Shown here piece by piece: positions 44,635 to 59,070 of a stretch of DNA of 64,000 nucleotides. The notes under the pieces are model-generated. The model had not been told where the DNA came from, did not search any database, and worked only from the letters and a program-made list of their open reading frames with translations. The position numbers and the translations under genes are program-made. Source of the stretch: Thioalkalivibrio sp. ALJ16 (GTDB lineage Bacteria; Pseudomonadota; Gammaproteobacteria; Ectothiorhodospirales; Ectothiorhodospiraceae); contig NZ_KB898043.1 in assembly GCF_000377345.1 (NCBI RefSeq), positions 62,001 through 126,000 on the forward strand, given 5' to 3'. Every line of letters starts with the position of its first letter. The first letter of the stretch is position 1.

Positions 44635-45600
44635 ATGAATCCGGATTTTCTCGACTTCGAACAGCCCATTGCCGAACTGGAGGCGAAGATCCGTGATCTG
44701 CGCTATGTCGGCGACGACGCCGAGGTCAATATTCAGGAGGAGATCCAGCGCCTGGAGGACAAGTGCCGCTCGCTGACCGAGAGCATCTTCGCCAAGCTGT
44801 CTCCCTGGCAGGTGGCGCAGATGTCGCGTCACCCGCGCCGTCCCTACACGCTGGATTATATCCCCGAGCTGTTCGACGAGTTCGAAGAGCTGCACGGTGA
44901 CCGCGCCTATGGCGACGATCCGGCGATCGTCGGTGGCGTGGCGCGTCTTGATGGCCGGCCGGTGATGCTGATCGGCCACCAGAAGGGTCGGCAGACCCGC
45001 GACAAGATTCACCGCAATTTCGGGATGCCGCGGCCGGAGGGTTACCGCAAGGCCTTGCGTCTGATGGAAATGGCCGAGCGCTTCCACCTGCCGGTCCTCA
45101 CGTTTATCGATACCCCCGGTGCCTATCCGGGCGTCGGGGCGGAGGAGCGTGGCCAGAGCGAGGCCATTGCGCGCAATCTCCGGGTAATGGCCCGTCTCGA
45201 TACCCCGATCATCGCCACTGTGATCGGTGAGGGCGGTTCCGGTGGTGCGCTTGCGATTGGCGTGGGTGATGCCACCCTGATGCTGCAGTACTCGACCTAC
45301 TCGGTGATCTCGCCGGAGGGCTGCGCCTCGATCCTCTGGAAGAGCGCGGAGAAGGCATCGGATGCTGCCGAGGCACTGGGCATTACCTCGGAGCGCCTGA
45401 AGGAGCTCGGGCTGGTCGACCGTATCGTGCCGGAGCCCCTGGGCGGCGCCCATCGTGACCCCGAGGCCATGTCTGCGCGCCTGCGCACGGCACTGCTGGA
45501 CACCCTGGTCGGCCTTGAGGGGCTGGATCCGCGCAAGCGTCTGGATCGGCGCTATCGCCGACTCATGGATTACGGTGCCTTCCAGGAAGCCGCCTCCTGA
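44635..45600 (+). CDS. accA: Acetyl-CoA carboxylase carboxyltransferase subunit alpha
   Basis: 321 aa from the ATG at 44635; the preceding open frame of 29 codons is intergenic. Family sequence [34 protein letters not shown] and the oxyanion region [12 protein letters not shown]. With AccD it transfers carboxyl from biotin to acetyl-CoA. A possible -10 (TACAAT, 44585-44590) lies upstream. Its end overlaps the tilS start by 26 bases. Confidence 0.97.
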   Translation: MNPDFLDFEQPIAELEAKIRDLRYVGDDAEVNIQEEIQRLEDKCRSLTESIFAKLSPWQVAQMSRHPRRPYTLDYIPELFDEFEELHGDRAYGDDPAIVGGVARLDGRPVMLIGHQKGRQTRDKIHRNFGMPRPEGYRKALRLMEMAERFHLPVLTFIDTPGAYPGVGAEERGQSEAIARNLRVMARLDTPIIATVIGEGGSGGALAIGVGDATLMLQYSTYSVISPEGCASILWKSAEKASDAAEALGITSERLKELGLVDRIVPEPLGGAHRDPEAMSARLRTALLDTLVGLEGLDPRKRLDRRYRRLMDYGAFQEAAS

Positions 45601-46882
45601 CCCGCGCGCGGCGGCGGACGACCCCGTCGTCGCCGCGCTCCGCGACTTTCTCAAGCCTGCTTCGGGCCCGCGCCGGGTCCGCGTTGCCTTCAGTGGCGGC
45701 CTCGACTCGAGCGTGCTGTTGCACGCCGCGACACGACTGGGTGTCGCGGGGCTGGAAGCCATGCATGTGGACCATCGCCTGCGACCGGATGCGCCGCTGC
45801 AGGCCGAGCACTGTGCGGCCATGGCCGGAGCGCTGGGCTGTCTGTTTCAGTTGCGGGTGCTGGCGCCACTGGACCGGACGGACGGCGGGCTCGAGGCGGC
45901 CGCGCGCAAGGCACGCTATGCCCGGTTGCGCGAGGGCCTCGGTGCGGACGACCTGATCCTGACCGCGCAGCATGCCGACGATCAGGCCGAGACCTTTCTC
46001 CTGGCGGCCCTGCGCGGCAGCGGTCCGGACGGGCTGCAGGGCATGCGCCCCCGGCGCCGTGAGGGCGCAACCTGGCTGGGACGGCCCTTCCTGAACCTGC
46101 CGCGCGCGGCACTGATCGAGTATGCGCAGCGCGCGCACCTGGACTGGTACGACGATCCCAGCAATCGTGATCTGCGCTTTGACCGCAACTTCCTGCGCCA
46201 TTCGGTAATGCCGCGGCTGCGCGAGCGCTTTGGCGGCAGCGCGGGGCTGGCGCGTGCCGCGGCGTGGCAGCAGGAAGCGGTGGCCCGGCTGCGCGCCCGG
46301 GATGCCGCGCGCCTGCCAGCGCCAGATGATATGGCCCGGCCATGGCTGGAGCTCGATCGCCTGCGCCCGCTGCAGGCCAGCGAGCAGCGCGGCCTGCTGC
46401 GGCAGTGGCTGCGCCAACAGGGGCTGCGGCCACCGGGGCACGAGCGCCTGCAGGAGTTCCTGCGTCAGGTGCTGGCCGCCAGCCCGGATGCCTCGCCCTG
46501 TGTGGCATGGGACGACGGCTGGATGCGGCGGTATCAGGGTCGGGTATACGCCGGGCCGGGTCCCGCGACGGCAGCGGACGCCGAGCCGCCACCCGATCAC
46601 CTCTGGCCTGTGGAGCAGCGGGAATTCGTCCTGCCCGATGGCCGCTGCCTGAATCGTGACATGCTGCCGGCCCTGGGAGTGGAGCGGGACGCGGCCCTGA
46701 CCGTTAGCTATCGGCGCGGTGGTGAGCAGGTGCTTACGGCGGGCGGCCGGCGCAGTCTGAAAAAGCTCCTGCAGGCCCGGGGGATCCCGCCCTGGGAGCG
46801 CCAGCGGATCCCGCTCCTGCGCCGGAGTGACGGCGAGCTGGTGGCCGTGGTCTGGCCGGAGATGGCTAACGCCCGGAGTTGA
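45575..46882 (+). CDS. tilS: tRNA(Ile)-lysidine synthase
   Basis: 435 aa from the GTG at 45575, inside the end of accA; the start is inferred from this overlap. PP-loop ATP site [12 protein letters not shown] (about 38-49), [23 protein letters not shown], and C-terminal TilS domains ending [18 protein letters not shown]. It makes lysidine at position 34 of the AUA-reading isoleucine tRNA. The accA-tilS order is common in gammaproteobacteria. Confidence 0.95.
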   Translation: MPSRKPPPDPRAAADDPVVAALRDFLKPASGPRRVRVAFSGGLDSSVLLHAATRLGVAGLEAMHVDHRLRPDAPLQAEHCAAMAGALGCLFQLRVLAPLDRTDGGLEAAARKARYARLREGLGADDLILTAQHADDQAETFLLAALRGSGPDGLQGMRPRRREGATWLGRPFLNLPRAALIEYAQRAHLDWYDDPSNRDLRFDRNFLRHSVMPRLRERFGGSAGLARAAAWQQEAVARLRARDAARLPAPDDMARPWLELDRLRPLQASEQRGLLRQWLRQQGLRPPGHERLQEFLRQVLAASPDASPCVAWDDGWMRRYQGRVYAGPGPATAADAEPPPDHLWPVEQREFVLPDGRCLNRDMLPALGVERDAALTVSYRRGGEQVLTAGGRRSLKKLLQARGIPPWERQRIPLLRRSDGELVAVVWPEMANARS

Positions 46883-46942
46883 CGGGCACGCAGGATCCGA
46901 CGATTCTTGGGGCGTATTCATGGTCTTCCGGGTGAGCGGCAC

Positions 46943-47704
46943 GTGACAGGTTTCGCGGCACAGTGCGGACGAAGGGGTATCGGGATGCTTGCGGCCGGTC
47001 TGCTGCTTGCCTCGCCACTGGCGGCGCAGTCGCTGGTGCTGACCACCGAGAGTTACCCGCCTTTTAATTTCGAGACCGATTCCGGAGAGCTGGACGGAAT
47101 CTCTGTCCGGGTGATGGACGTGCTGCTGGAGGCCGCGGGCGTGGAGGCGGATATCCGCCTGTTGCCCTGGAGCCGTGCGTACGCCGAGGCCCAGGCGGAG
47201 CCCGGTACCTGCGTCTTCTCCACCACGCGTACCGAAGAGCGCGAGGACCTGTTCACCTGGGTCGGTCCGCTGGTGGACAACGAATGGCACGCGTTCGTAC
47301 TCGAGGACTCCGATGTGGACGCCGAATCGCTGGAGGATCTCCAGCGCTACCGTGTTGGAGGCTACCGTGATGATGCCGTGGCGCTGTTCGTGGAGGCGCA
47401 GGGCATCGCGGTGGACACCGCCCCGAATGACCGCCTGAATGCACGCAAGCTCGCCGCCGACCGGATCGATGTCTGGGTCAGTGGCGAATACCTGGCGCCC
47501 TGGTATGCCCAGCTGGAGGGGATCGGGGAACTGCGTTCGCTGTTTGCGTTCAACGACACGGTGATGTCGCTGGCCTGCCACCCGGACACCGACCGCGCCC
47601 CGCTGGACCGAATGCAGGAAGAACTGGACGCCATGCGCTCCGACGGGCGTTACGCGGCGATCCTGCAGGATGTGCTCGAGAGCAATGGAGGGGTGCATGA
47701 GTGA
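46943..47704 (+). CDS. Family 3 periplasmic solute-binding protein heading the Sia operon
   Basis: 253 aa from a GTG at 46943 (GGTGAG upstream); later starts at 46982-46985 are possible. Signal peptide to about residue 29 (PLAAQ). The mature start SLVLTTESYPPFNFETDSGELDGISVRVMDVLL is typical of amino-acid-binding-type (SBP_bac_3) proteins; WSRAYAEAQ and FSTTRTEERE are also family-like. No transporter genes follow. The stop overlaps the siaB-like start by 8 bases, so it is translated with a signalling switch. It may present a ligand to the SiaA-like sensor (inference). Confidence 0.82.
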   Translation: MTGFAAQCGRRGIGMLAAGLLLASPLAAQSLVLTTESYPPFNFETDSGELDGISVRVMDVLLEAAGVEADIRLLPWSRAYAEAQAEPGTCVFSTTRTEEREDLFTWVGPLVDNEWHAFVLEDSDVDAESLEDLQRYRVGGYRDDAVALFVEAQGIAVDTAPNDRLNARKLAADRIDVWVSGEYLAPWYAQLEGIGELRSLFAFNDTVMSLACHPDTDRAPLDRMQEELDAMRSDGRYAAILQDVLESNGGVHE

Positions 47705-48290
47705 GGCAGCAGCCGAGGCCCGGACGGATTCCCCGGCCCTGATCGCCGAAGAGGTGCTGGGCTTTCAGCGCAACATGGCGCGCCGCGGCATTATCTTCTC
47801 GTTCACCGGATACATCTCCGAGGGCATCCTGAAGGCCCTGGGCGATGCCCTGCGCCAGAAGATTCGACTCGAATCCACCGACAACAAGACCGTCAACCGG
47901 GTGTTTTCGGTGTTCGTGGAACAGGTGCAGAACATCATCCGCTACTCCGCGGAGCGTATCGAACACGATGACGAACCCCCGGTTGAGCTGAGCTCGGGGA
48001 TGATTACCGTGGGCTCGGAGAACGGCCGCTTCTTCGTGATCTGCGGCAATGTGATCGGACGCAAAGATGCCGACGTGCTGGCTGGCCGGCTGCGCGAGCT
48101 CGCCGCAATGGACAGCGCCGAGCTGCGGCGCTTCTACAAGGAGAAGCTGCGGGAACCGCCGGACGAGGGCAGCAAGGGTGGCAGTATCGGCCTGATCGAG
48201 ATCGCGCGGCGGGCCAGCGAGCCGATCCAGTTCGATTTTCAGCATATCTCCGATGCGCAATCCTACTTTGTTCTCAAGGCCTATATCTGA
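47697..48290 (+). CDS. siaB: SiaB-like protein kinase
   Basis: 197 aa; ATG with GGAGGGG upstream. It resembles SiaB, a kinase with histidine-kinase-like ATPase fold: EQVQNIIRYSAE (about 80-91) is an N-box-like helix and GSKGGSIGLIEIARRA (about 165-180) a G-box-like loop. In Pseudomonas aeruginosa SiaB phosphorylates the small protein SiaC, which then cannot activate the cyclase SiaD. The SiaC-like gene starts at the stop codon. Confidence 0.8.
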   Translation: MSEAAAEARTDSPALIAEEVLGFQRNMARRGIIFSFTGYISEGILKALGDALRQKIRLESTDNKTVNRVFSVFVEQVQNIIRYSAERIEHDDEPPVELSSGMITVGSENGRFFVICGNVIGRKDADVLAGRLRELAAMDSAELRRFYKEKLREPPDEGSKGGSIGLIEIARRASEPIQFDFQHISDAQSYFVLKAYI

Positions 48291-48682
48291 TGGCAGTCGT
48301 CGAATCGATCCAGCACGAGGCAACCGATCGGACCCCAGCAGTCCTGTTTGATTTTGGTGCGGGGCAGTACCGGCTCTCGGGCGAGTCCTATCCGGAGGAT
48401 GCGGCCAATTTCTATGGTCCCCTCACCCTCGGGCTGCGTCAGGCGCTGGAGGACCGGGTCAGCGACGAGGTGGAATTTACCGTCGAGATGATCTATTTCA
48501 ACAGCTCCACCGCGAAGGCCCTGATGAACATGTTCCAGATTCTGGAAGATGCGGCCGAGTCCGGCGTGGGCGTGCGGATCAACTGGTGTTACCACGAAGA
48601 CGACGAGACCATGGAGGAGTTCGGCGAGGACTTTTCCGAAGACTTTGTGCACGCTGACTATCGAATGTGCCCGCAGTCATGA
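48290..48682 (+). CDS. siaC: SiaC-like regulatory phosphoprotein (DUF1987)
   Basis: 130 aa. The family segment VEMIYFNSSTAKALMNMF (about 65-82) contains Ser72, Ser73 and Thr74; by position one of these, probably Thr74, matches the Thr phosphorylated in SiaC. Its acidic C-terminus (about 100-122) is typical. Unphosphorylated SiaC binds and turns on SiaD. Start overlaps the siaB stop (TGATG) and stop overlaps the siaD start (ATGA), so production of all parts is closely coupled. Confidence 0.83.
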   Translation: MAVVESIQHEATDRTPAVLFDFGAGQYRLSGESYPEDAANFYGPLTLGLRQALEDRVSDEVEFTVEMIYFNSSTAKALMNMFQILEDAAESGVGVRINWCYHEDDETMEEFGEDFSEDFVHADYRMCPQS

Positions 48683-49548
48683 GTGCTCCCTCCCGCGATA
48701 ATCCGATGGACCCGACCCAGCGCACACAGAAGACCCAGGAGGTCGAGAGCCTGGCCGACTTTTCTCTGTTCGAGCAGGAAAAGGCGGTCATGCAGCGCTC
48801 CGAGCAGATGCTCGAGGCCCTGGATGCCGTCGCGGACGGGGTGAAGGTATTGGCCAAGGCCTACTCGGAGAGCTACCGCGCCCAGCGGCGCATGATGCGC
48901 ATGAGCGATCGCATGCAGGCGGACCTGCAGGATGCAAACCGCCAGTTGCGCGAGCAGGCGGAACACCTGGCCCAGCTCAACAACGCGCTGTCCGACGAGG
49001 TGCGCGAGCGCGAGCGCCTGACCGCGGAGCTGGAACGGCTCGCACTGGAGGATGCGCTGACCGGGCTGTTCTCGCGCCGGCGTGTGATCGACTGCGTCGA
49101 GGGCATGGCCGAAGGCGTTGGAGAGCAGTCGCAGACGCTGACCGTGATGATGCTGGATCTGGACGACTTCAAGACCCTGAACGACACCCATGGCCATGCC
49201 GCCGGGGATTTCGCCCTGGAGAGCTTCGCCGAGATCCTGCGTGGCGAGCTGGGTGCGGAGCAGTATGCCGGCCGCATGGGTGGTGAGGAGTTCCTGGTGG
49301 TCGCGGCCGATCTGGACTGTGATGCCGCCGTTGCACTCGCGGAGCGCATCCGCAGCGCGGTGGAAAATGCCTCCTTGCACTGGAAAGGCGAGCCGCTGTC
49401 GCTCGCGGTTTCCATTGGCCTGGTAGTCACCACCGACCCGTGGCCGAACGCCGGAGAGCTGGTAGCCCTCGCGGATGATCTCCTTTATCGCGCCAAGAAC
49501 GAAGGCCGCAATCGCGTGATCGTGCAGATGCGCGGCCAGTGCGGGTGA
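48679..49548 (+). CDS. siaD: SiaD-like diguanylate cyclase
   Basis: 289 aa. N-terminal helical coiled-coil (about 20-122) for docking to SiaC and dimerising, then a GGDEF domain with active GGEEF at 201-205 and substrate-loop DLDDFKTLND (about 160-169). The place of the inhibitory I-site, five residues before GGEEF, reads GAEQ, not RxxD, so product inhibition is probably absent. No membrane segment. It would make cyclic di-GMP when released by dephosphorylated SiaC. Confidence 0.9.
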   Translation: MSAPSRDNPMDPTQRTQKTQEVESLADFSLFEQEKAVMQRSEQMLEALDAVADGVKVLAKAYSESYRAQRRMMRMSDRMQADLQDANRQLREQAEHLAQLNNALSDEVRERERLTAELERLALEDALTGLFSRRRVIDCVEGMAEGVGEQSQTLTVMMLDLDDFKTLNDTHGHAAGDFALESFAEILRGELGAEQYAGRMGGEEFLVVAADLDCDAAVALAERIRSAVENASLHWKGEPLSLAVSIGLVVTTDPWPNAGELVALADDLLYRAKNEGRNRVIVQMRGQCG

Positions 49549-51227
49549 TGGCTGCCGGCACCCGCCGCCGAACCCGCAGTCTGGTTGCCAAGCTGGCCGT
49601 TGCCACCCTCCTGGCGGCGCTGGCTCTGAGCCTCCTGAGCAGCGCCTACGTGATTGCCTCCGACTGGAATGCCTTCCGCGCCGAGACCTCGGAACAGATG
49701 GACCGGCTGCAGCGCCTGGTCGAGCCCCCTGCGGCCGAGGCCGCCTTTCAGCTGAGCGCAGACCAGGCCGATTCCCTTGTGCAGGGGCTTCTGGTCTTCG
49801 AGGAAATCCGCCAGGTGGAGATCCTCGACGACTTCGGCAATACCCTGGCGAAGGATTCCCGCGAGGGCGACGGCGAGGCGGCCGACTGGGCCCTCTGGCT
49901 GTTCGGCGACCTGCAGACCCACGAACGCGATCTGACCCATCCCGGGACCCGTGGCAATGTACAGGGCGTAGGACAATTGCGCGTGGAGCTTGACCCCGGC
50001 GTGCTGGGGCGGGTCTTTGTCGCAAGGCTGCAGACCGGGGTGGTGACCAGCGTGACCCAGGCCGTAATCGTCTCGGTCGTGGTGGTGCTGCTGTTCTATG
50101 TGCTGATGCTGCGGCCGATGCTGCGCATTTCCCGTGCGGTCGCGGACACCGACCCGGACCAGCCCGCGCAGTGGCCCATGCCGCGGCTGGGGCACCACGA
50201 GAACGACGAGCTCGGGGCCCTGGGCCGGTCGCTCGACCGTCTGTTGCGGGCGTTCCAGGAAGGACTGGATGCGCGCGACGGGGCGCGCGGCGAACTGAAG
50301 GCGCTGAACGCGGACCTGGAACGGCGTGTGGAGGAACGCACCCGCCAGCTGGAACGGGAGAAGGCGGAGACCGAGCGCGCTATGGCCCAGGTGGACGAGG
50401 CCAACCGCGAACTCGAGCGCAGCAACCGGCTGGTGGTGGAAAGCATCCGCTACGCACGCCGCATCCAGACTGCGATGCTGCCGGACAAGCATGCCCTCGA
50501 CGCGCATATGGACGAGGTGCAGATCTTCTGGGAGCCGCTGCATCTGGTCGGGGGCGATTACTTCTGGGTCGAGTCCATCGAAGGCCGCAGTATCCTGGTG
50601 GTGGCGGACTGCACCGGGCATGGCGTGCCGGGGGCCTTCATTACCCTGGTGGTGGCCTCGGCACTGGACCGCATCCTGCACGAACACCGGCTGCTGGAGC
50701 CGTCCGCGATCCTGCGCGAGATGGACCGACTGGTGCGCTCGCGGCTGCGTCAGGATGGTCAGGATTCGGACTCCGACGATGGCCTCGAGGCCGCCGTCTG
50801 CGTGTACTGCCCGGATGATCGCAAGCTGCTTTACGCCGGGGTGGGGCTGCCATTGATGATCGACAACGGTGGTGAGGTCGAAGAGATCCGCGGCGTTCGT
50901 GGCGGACTCGGGTACCGCAGCCTGGAGCCGGCCCAGCCGGTGGATCACGAGATCGCTGTGGAGCCGGGCATGGAATTTTTCCTCATAACCGACGGCGTTC
51001 ACGACCATGTCGGCGGCGAGCCGCCCCGGCTGTTCGGCCGCCGGCGTCTGCGGCGCGTGCTGGCGGAGAAGAGCGGGCGCGACCTGTCGGCCAAGATCGA
51101 TGCCGTGGTGCGGGTGCTGGAGGATTACCGGGACGGCGAACCGCGTCGCGACGACATGACGCTGGTCGCCTTTCGGCCGCTGTCGAGCCAGTCGCCAAAC
51201 GGGCGTTTGCCCGCGCCCTCCGATTGA
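49548..51227 (+). CDS. siaA: SiaA-like membrane PP2C/SpoIIE phosphatase
   Basis: 559 aa. Membrane helix about 14-37, periplasmic sensor about 38-165, second helix about 172-192, HAMP about 193-250, coiled-coil to about 300, then a SpoIIE-type PP2C domain. GGDYFWVE and VADCTGHGVPGAF carry the first metal-binding Asp residues and RRDDMTLVAF the last. SiaA dephosphorylates SiaC in response to an outside signal. Here it is the last gene of the operon instead of the first. Start overlaps the siaD stop (TGATG). Confidence 0.88.
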   Translation: MAAGTRRRTRSLVAKLAVATLLAALALSLLSSAYVIASDWNAFRAETSEQMDRLQRLVEPPAAEAAFQLSADQADSLVQGLLVFEEIRQVEILDDFGNTLAKDSREGDGEAADWALWLFGDLQTHERDLTHPGTRGNVQGVGQLRVELDPGVLGRVFVARLQTGVVTSVTQAVIVSVVVVLLFYVLMLRPMLRISRAVADTDPDQPAQWPMPRLGHHENDELGALGRSLDRLLRAFQEGLDARDGARGELKALNADLERRVEERTRQLEREKAETERAMAQVDEANRELERSNRLVVESIRYARRIQTAMLPDKHALDAHMDEVQIFWEPLHLVGGDYFWVESIEGRSILVVADCTGHGVPGAFITLVVASALDRILHEHRLLEPSAILREMDRLVRSRLRQDGQDSDSDDGLEAAVCVYCPDDRKLLYAGVGLPLMIDNGGEVEEIRGVRGGLGYRSLEPAQPVDHEIAVEPGMEFFLITDGVHDHVGGEPPRLFGRRRLRRVLAEKSGRDLSAKIDAVVRVLEDYRDGEPRRDDMTLVAFRPLSSQSPNGRLPAPSD

Positions 51228-51287
51228 GCGGGGGCGGGCGCTCTGGTACTCTCTGAGGCGTTTTCCGCCGACTCGAAGCACGCCTAG

Positions 51288-53000
<1,713 letters not shown>

Positions 53001-53065
53001 ACCGGGCCAACCGACGTAGCGGCACCCGGCCCGAGAGCGGCCGGGGTCGCAGGACAGGACAGAAC

Positions 53066-53908
53066 ATGCAGCTTTGCGGATTTGAAGTCGGGCTCGATCA
53101 GCCCTTTTTTCTGATTGCCGGCCCCTGTGTTATCGAGTCGGAGGCGATGGCGCTGGAGACCGCGGCGGCACTCAAGACCATCGCCGATGACCTCGGTATC
53201 CCGTTTATCTATAAATCGTCCTTCGACAAGGCCAACCGCTCTTCCACCCGCAGCTTCCGCGGGCTGGGCATGGCGGAGGGTCTGCGCATCCTCGACAAGG
53301 TGAAGTCGGAGATCGGGGTGCCGGTGCTGACCGATGTACACGAGGATACTGCACTGGACGAGGTGGCCAGCGTGGTGGATGTGCTGCAGACACCGGCGTT
53401 CCTCTGCCGCCAGACCAACTTCATCCAGAACGTGGCGCGCCAGGGGCGGCCGGTCAACATCAAGAAGGGCCAGTTCCTGGCGCCCTGGGATATGGGCAAC
53501 GTGGTGGACAAGGCCCGCGAGGCGGGCAACGACCAGATCATGGTCTGTGAACGCGGCGTTTCGTTCGGATACAACACCCTGATTTCCGATATGCGCGGGC
53601 TGGCCCAGATGCGCCAGACCGGCTGCCCGGTGGTGTTCGACGCGACCCACTCGGTGCAGCAGCCGGGCGGGCAGGGCGCGAGTTCCGGCGGTCAGCGCGA
53701 ATATGTCCCGGTGCTGGCGCGGGCGGCCATTGCGGCCGGCGTGTCGGGTGTGTTCATGGAGACCCATCCGGACCCGGAACGCGCCCTGTCCGACGGCCCG
53801 AACGCCTGGCCGCTGCCTAAGATGGCGGAGCTGCTGGGAACGCTGAAGGCGCTGGATGTTGCCACCAAGGGCCAGCCGTTCGCGGAGGCAGAATACGGTC
53901 TCGGCTAG
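53066..53908 (+). CDS. kdsA: 3-deoxy-D-manno-octulosonate 8-phosphate synthase
   Basis: 280 aa TIM-barrel enzyme of standard length: [36 protein letters not shown] and [12 protein letters not shown]. The Asn in DKANRSS and the Cys-free metal site region suggest the metal-independent class. It condenses phosphoenolpyruvate and arabinose 5-phosphate, the first committed step to Kdo of the LPS core. Confidence 0.97.
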   Translation: MQLCGFEVGLDQPFFLIAGPCVIESEAMALETAAALKTIADDLGIPFIYKSSFDKANRSSTRSFRGLGMAEGLRILDKVKSEIGVPVLTDVHEDTALDEVASVVDVLQTPAFLCRQTNFIQNVARQGRPVNIKKGQFLAPWDMGNVVDKAREAGNDQIMVCERGVSFGYNTLISDMRGLAQMRQTGCPVVFDATHSVQQPGGQGASSGGQREYVPVLARAAIAAGVSGVFMETHPDPERALSDGPNAWPLPKMAELLGTLKALDVATKGQPFAEAEYGLG

Positions 53909-55297
<1,389 letters not shown>

Positions 55298-55487
55298 CGC
55301 CGCGCGCAGACGTCCCTGGCCGGTGCAGTGCGGGCAGCCTGTGGGGCGGTTCCTGTCCCCGCGCGTTTCGGGCTCGTAGAATGCCGGGCATGGTGGTGGA
55401 TGGCGCAATGGTGCGGATTCCAGCACCCGGACCCCATGCGGGTTGCGGGTGCCGTCGTGCTGTATGCGGTCAGCCGGTGGTGCGCTG

Positions 55488-55889
55488 ATGCGCGTCCTGC
55501 TGGCGGGGCTGGCCGTGGTCTTCCTGCTGCTGCAATGGCCCCTGTGGCTGGGCGAGGGGAGCTGGCGCGACGTGCGCGAGCTGCGTGCTCAGGTGGAGCG
55601 CCAGTGGGAGGCGAATGCCGAACTGGAGCAGCGCAACCAGGCGCTGGAGGCCGAGGTACGCGATCTGCGCAGTGGCACCGAGGCGGTAGAGGAACGCGCG
55701 CGGCGCGATCTCGGCATGATTCGCGACGACGAGGTCTTTTTCTTCGTGGTCGGCGAGGACGAACCCGCGCGGTTGCAGGTGGAGCCACTGCCGGGGCCGG
55801 CGCGGGAGGTCACGCCGGGGACCCAGGCTCCGGAGGACGCCGAGCCGGCAACCGATACCCTGCCACCCGAGGACCCCTTTGATGGCTGA
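55488..55889 (+). CDS. ftsB: Cell division protein FtsB
   Basis: 133 aa from the ATG at 55488. Short cytoplasmic start, membrane helix about 4-21 (LLAGLAVVFLLLQWPLWLG), then periplasmic coiled coil (about 30-70) and the conserved VEERARRDLGMIRDDEVFF. About 40 extra residues at the C-terminus are rich in Pro and acidic residues, longer than the roughly 100-aa E. coli protein. FtsB joins FtsL and FtsQ in the divisome. Overlaps ispD by 8 bases. Confidence 0.92.
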   Translation: MRVLLAGLAVVFLLLQWPLWLGEGSWRDVRELRAQVERQWEANAELEQRNQALEAEVRDLRSGTEAVEERARRDLGMIRDDEVFFFVVGEDEPARLQVEPLPGPAREVTPGTQAPEDAEPATDTLPPEDPFDG

Positions 55890-56628
55890 ATCAGCGCAGA
55901 TGGCGGAACGCGAGCCGGTATTCTGGGCGCTGATACCGGCAGCCGGAATCGGTCGCCGCATGGGCCTGGATCGCCCGAAGCAGTACCTCACCCTGGGTTC
56001 TCGCACCATCCTTGCGCATACCCTGTCCATCTTTCTGGAGCATCCGCGCATCCGTGGTGTGGTGCTGGTGCTGGGCCCGGATGTGGACCCGGATGCCCTC
56101 GACCTGCCCCTTGCCGGGGGGCGCCTGTTCCGCGTGGCCGGGGGTGCGGAACGCGCGGATTCGGTGCAGAACGGCCTCGATTTCCTGAGCGAACGCGCCC
56201 ATGGCGATGATTGGGTGCTGGTGCACGATGCTGCCCGGCCCTGCCTGCCGGCGAGTGACGTCGATCGCCTGCTGCGCGAGCTGCGCGACGATCCGGTGGG
56301 CGGGCTGCTGGCCTGCCCCAGTACCGATACCATCAAGTGGAGCGATGGTGCGGGTCGCGTAGAGCACAGTCTGGAGCGGGAGCGGGTGTGGCGTGCGCTG
56401 ACCCCCCAGATGTTCCGTCTCGATATGCTGCGTCGCGCCAATGCCCAGGCCCGTTCCGGCGGGCACGCGGTGACCGACGAGGCCAGCGCGATCGAGTATC
56501 TTGGCGAGCACCCGCGGCTGATCGAGGGCTCGGCGATGAATATCAAGATTACCCGCGCCGAAGACCTGGAGCTCGCGCGGCTCTATCTGATGCAGCAGGG
56601 GCGACTGGACGGAGGGTACCGGCCATGA
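55882..56628 (+). CDS. ispD: 2-C-methyl-D-erythritol 4-phosphate cytidylyltransferase
   Basis: 248 aa from the ATG at 55882. Nucleotidyltransferase motif [32 protein letters not shown] and [10 protein letters not shown]. Third step of the MEP pathway, between Dxr (29056-30258) and IspE/IspF. Overlaps ispF by 4 bases. Confidence 0.97.
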   Translation: MAESAQMAEREPVFWALIPAAGIGRRMGLDRPKQYLTLGSRTILAHTLSIFLEHPRIRGVVLVLGPDVDPDALDLPLAGGRLFRVAGGAERADSVQNGLDFLSERAHGDDWVLVHDAARPCLPASDVDRLLRELRDDPVGGLLACPSTDTIKWSDGAGRVEHSLERERVWRALTPQMFRLDMLRRANAQARSGGHAVTDEASAIEYLGEHPRLIEGSAMNIKITRAEDLELARLYLMQQGRLDGGYRP

Positions 56629-57125
56629 GCGCATTGCGGATCGGTCAGGGGTTCGATGTGCACGCCTTCGGTAAGGGCGACGACCTGGTGCTGGGGGGCG
56701 TTCGCATCCCGTTTGATCGGGGCTTCGTGGCGCATTCGGATGGCGACGTACTGTTGCATGCGGTCTGCGATGCGTTGCTGGGGGCTGCGGCCCTGGGCGA
56801 TATCGGTCAGCATTTTCCCGACACCGATCCGCAGTTTCGCGGGGCGGACAGCCGCATGCTGCTGCGGGAAACGGTGCGACGGGTCGCGCAGGCCGGCTGG
56901 CGCGCCGTAAACCTGGACGCCACGGTGATCGCGCAGGCCCCGAAGATGGCGCCGCATATCGCGGCCATGCGGGCCAATATCGCGGCGGATCTGGGACGGC
57001 CGCTGGAGGTGGTCAGCGTGAAGGCCACAACCACGGAACGCCTGGGCTTTACCGGGCGCGGCGAGGGGATTGCGGCGCAGGCCGTGGTGCTGCTGGAGCC
57101 GGCCTCGGGGCTGATGGCGGTATGA
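56625..57125 (+). CDS. ispF: 2-C-methyl-D-erythritol 2,4-cyclodiphosphate synthase
   Basis: 166 aa, family length. [11 protein letters not shown] gives the metal-binding Asp and His; [30 protein letters not shown] and [17 protein letters not shown] are further signatures. ATGA overlaps join it to ispD in front and the VOC gene behind. Confidence 0.98.
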   Translation: MSALRIGQGFDVHAFGKGDDLVLGGVRIPFDRGFVAHSDGDVLLHAVCDALLGAAALGDIGQHFPDTDPQFRGADSRMLLRETVRRVAQAGWRAVNLDATVIAQAPKMAPHIAAMRANIAADLGRPLEVVSVKATTTERLGFTGRGEGIAAQAVVLLEPASGLMAV

Positions 57126-57514
57126 CGGCTACGGCGGCGCATCGGATGCAGGGGCTGGATCACGCCAGTCTGGTCATTGCCGAGCTGCCCCGGGCACAGC
57201 ATTTCTATGAAGATTTACTCGGGCTCGTGCCGGTCGCACGGCCCGATCTGGGCTTTCCCGGCTTGTGGTACGACCTGGGGCGGGGGCAGACCCTGCACCT
57301 GCTGGGCGGACCCAACCCAGACCCGGTGGAGCGCCCGGTGCGCGGCGGCCGCGACCGCCATCTGGCGCTGCGGGTGCAGGGCCTGGACGGCCTGCTGGCG
57401 CGACTGGAGGCCGCCGGGTTTGCCGCGGACCGAAGCCGTTCCGGGCGCCCGGCCGCCTTTGTCCGCGACCCGGACGGCAACACCATCGAGCTGATCGAGT
57501 CCGTGCCGGGCTGA
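57122..57514 (+). CDS. VOC/glyoxalase family protein
   Basis: 130 aa of paired beta-alpha-beta-beta-beta modules: [24 protein letters not shown] at the start and the closing [14 protein letters not shown] of the glyoxalase/extradiol dioxygenase fold. Candidate metal ligands are His in LDHASL, His58-60 area (QTLHLL) and Glu in IELIE. Substrate unknown; methylglyoxal-type or antibiotic-binding activity cannot be chosen. Its start overlaps the ispF stop. Confidence 0.8.
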   Translation: MTATAAHRMQGLDHASLVIAELPRAQHFYEDLLGLVPVARPDLGFPGLWYDLGRGQTLHLLGGPNPDPVERPVRGGRDRHLALRVQGLDGLLARLEAAGFAADRSRSGRPAAFVRDPDGNTIELIESVPG

Positions 57515-57542
57515 TGCGGACCGTGGCATTTCCTTGAGTCTC

Positions 57543-59060
<1,518 letters not shown>

Positions 59061-59070
59061 AACGCGCGGG

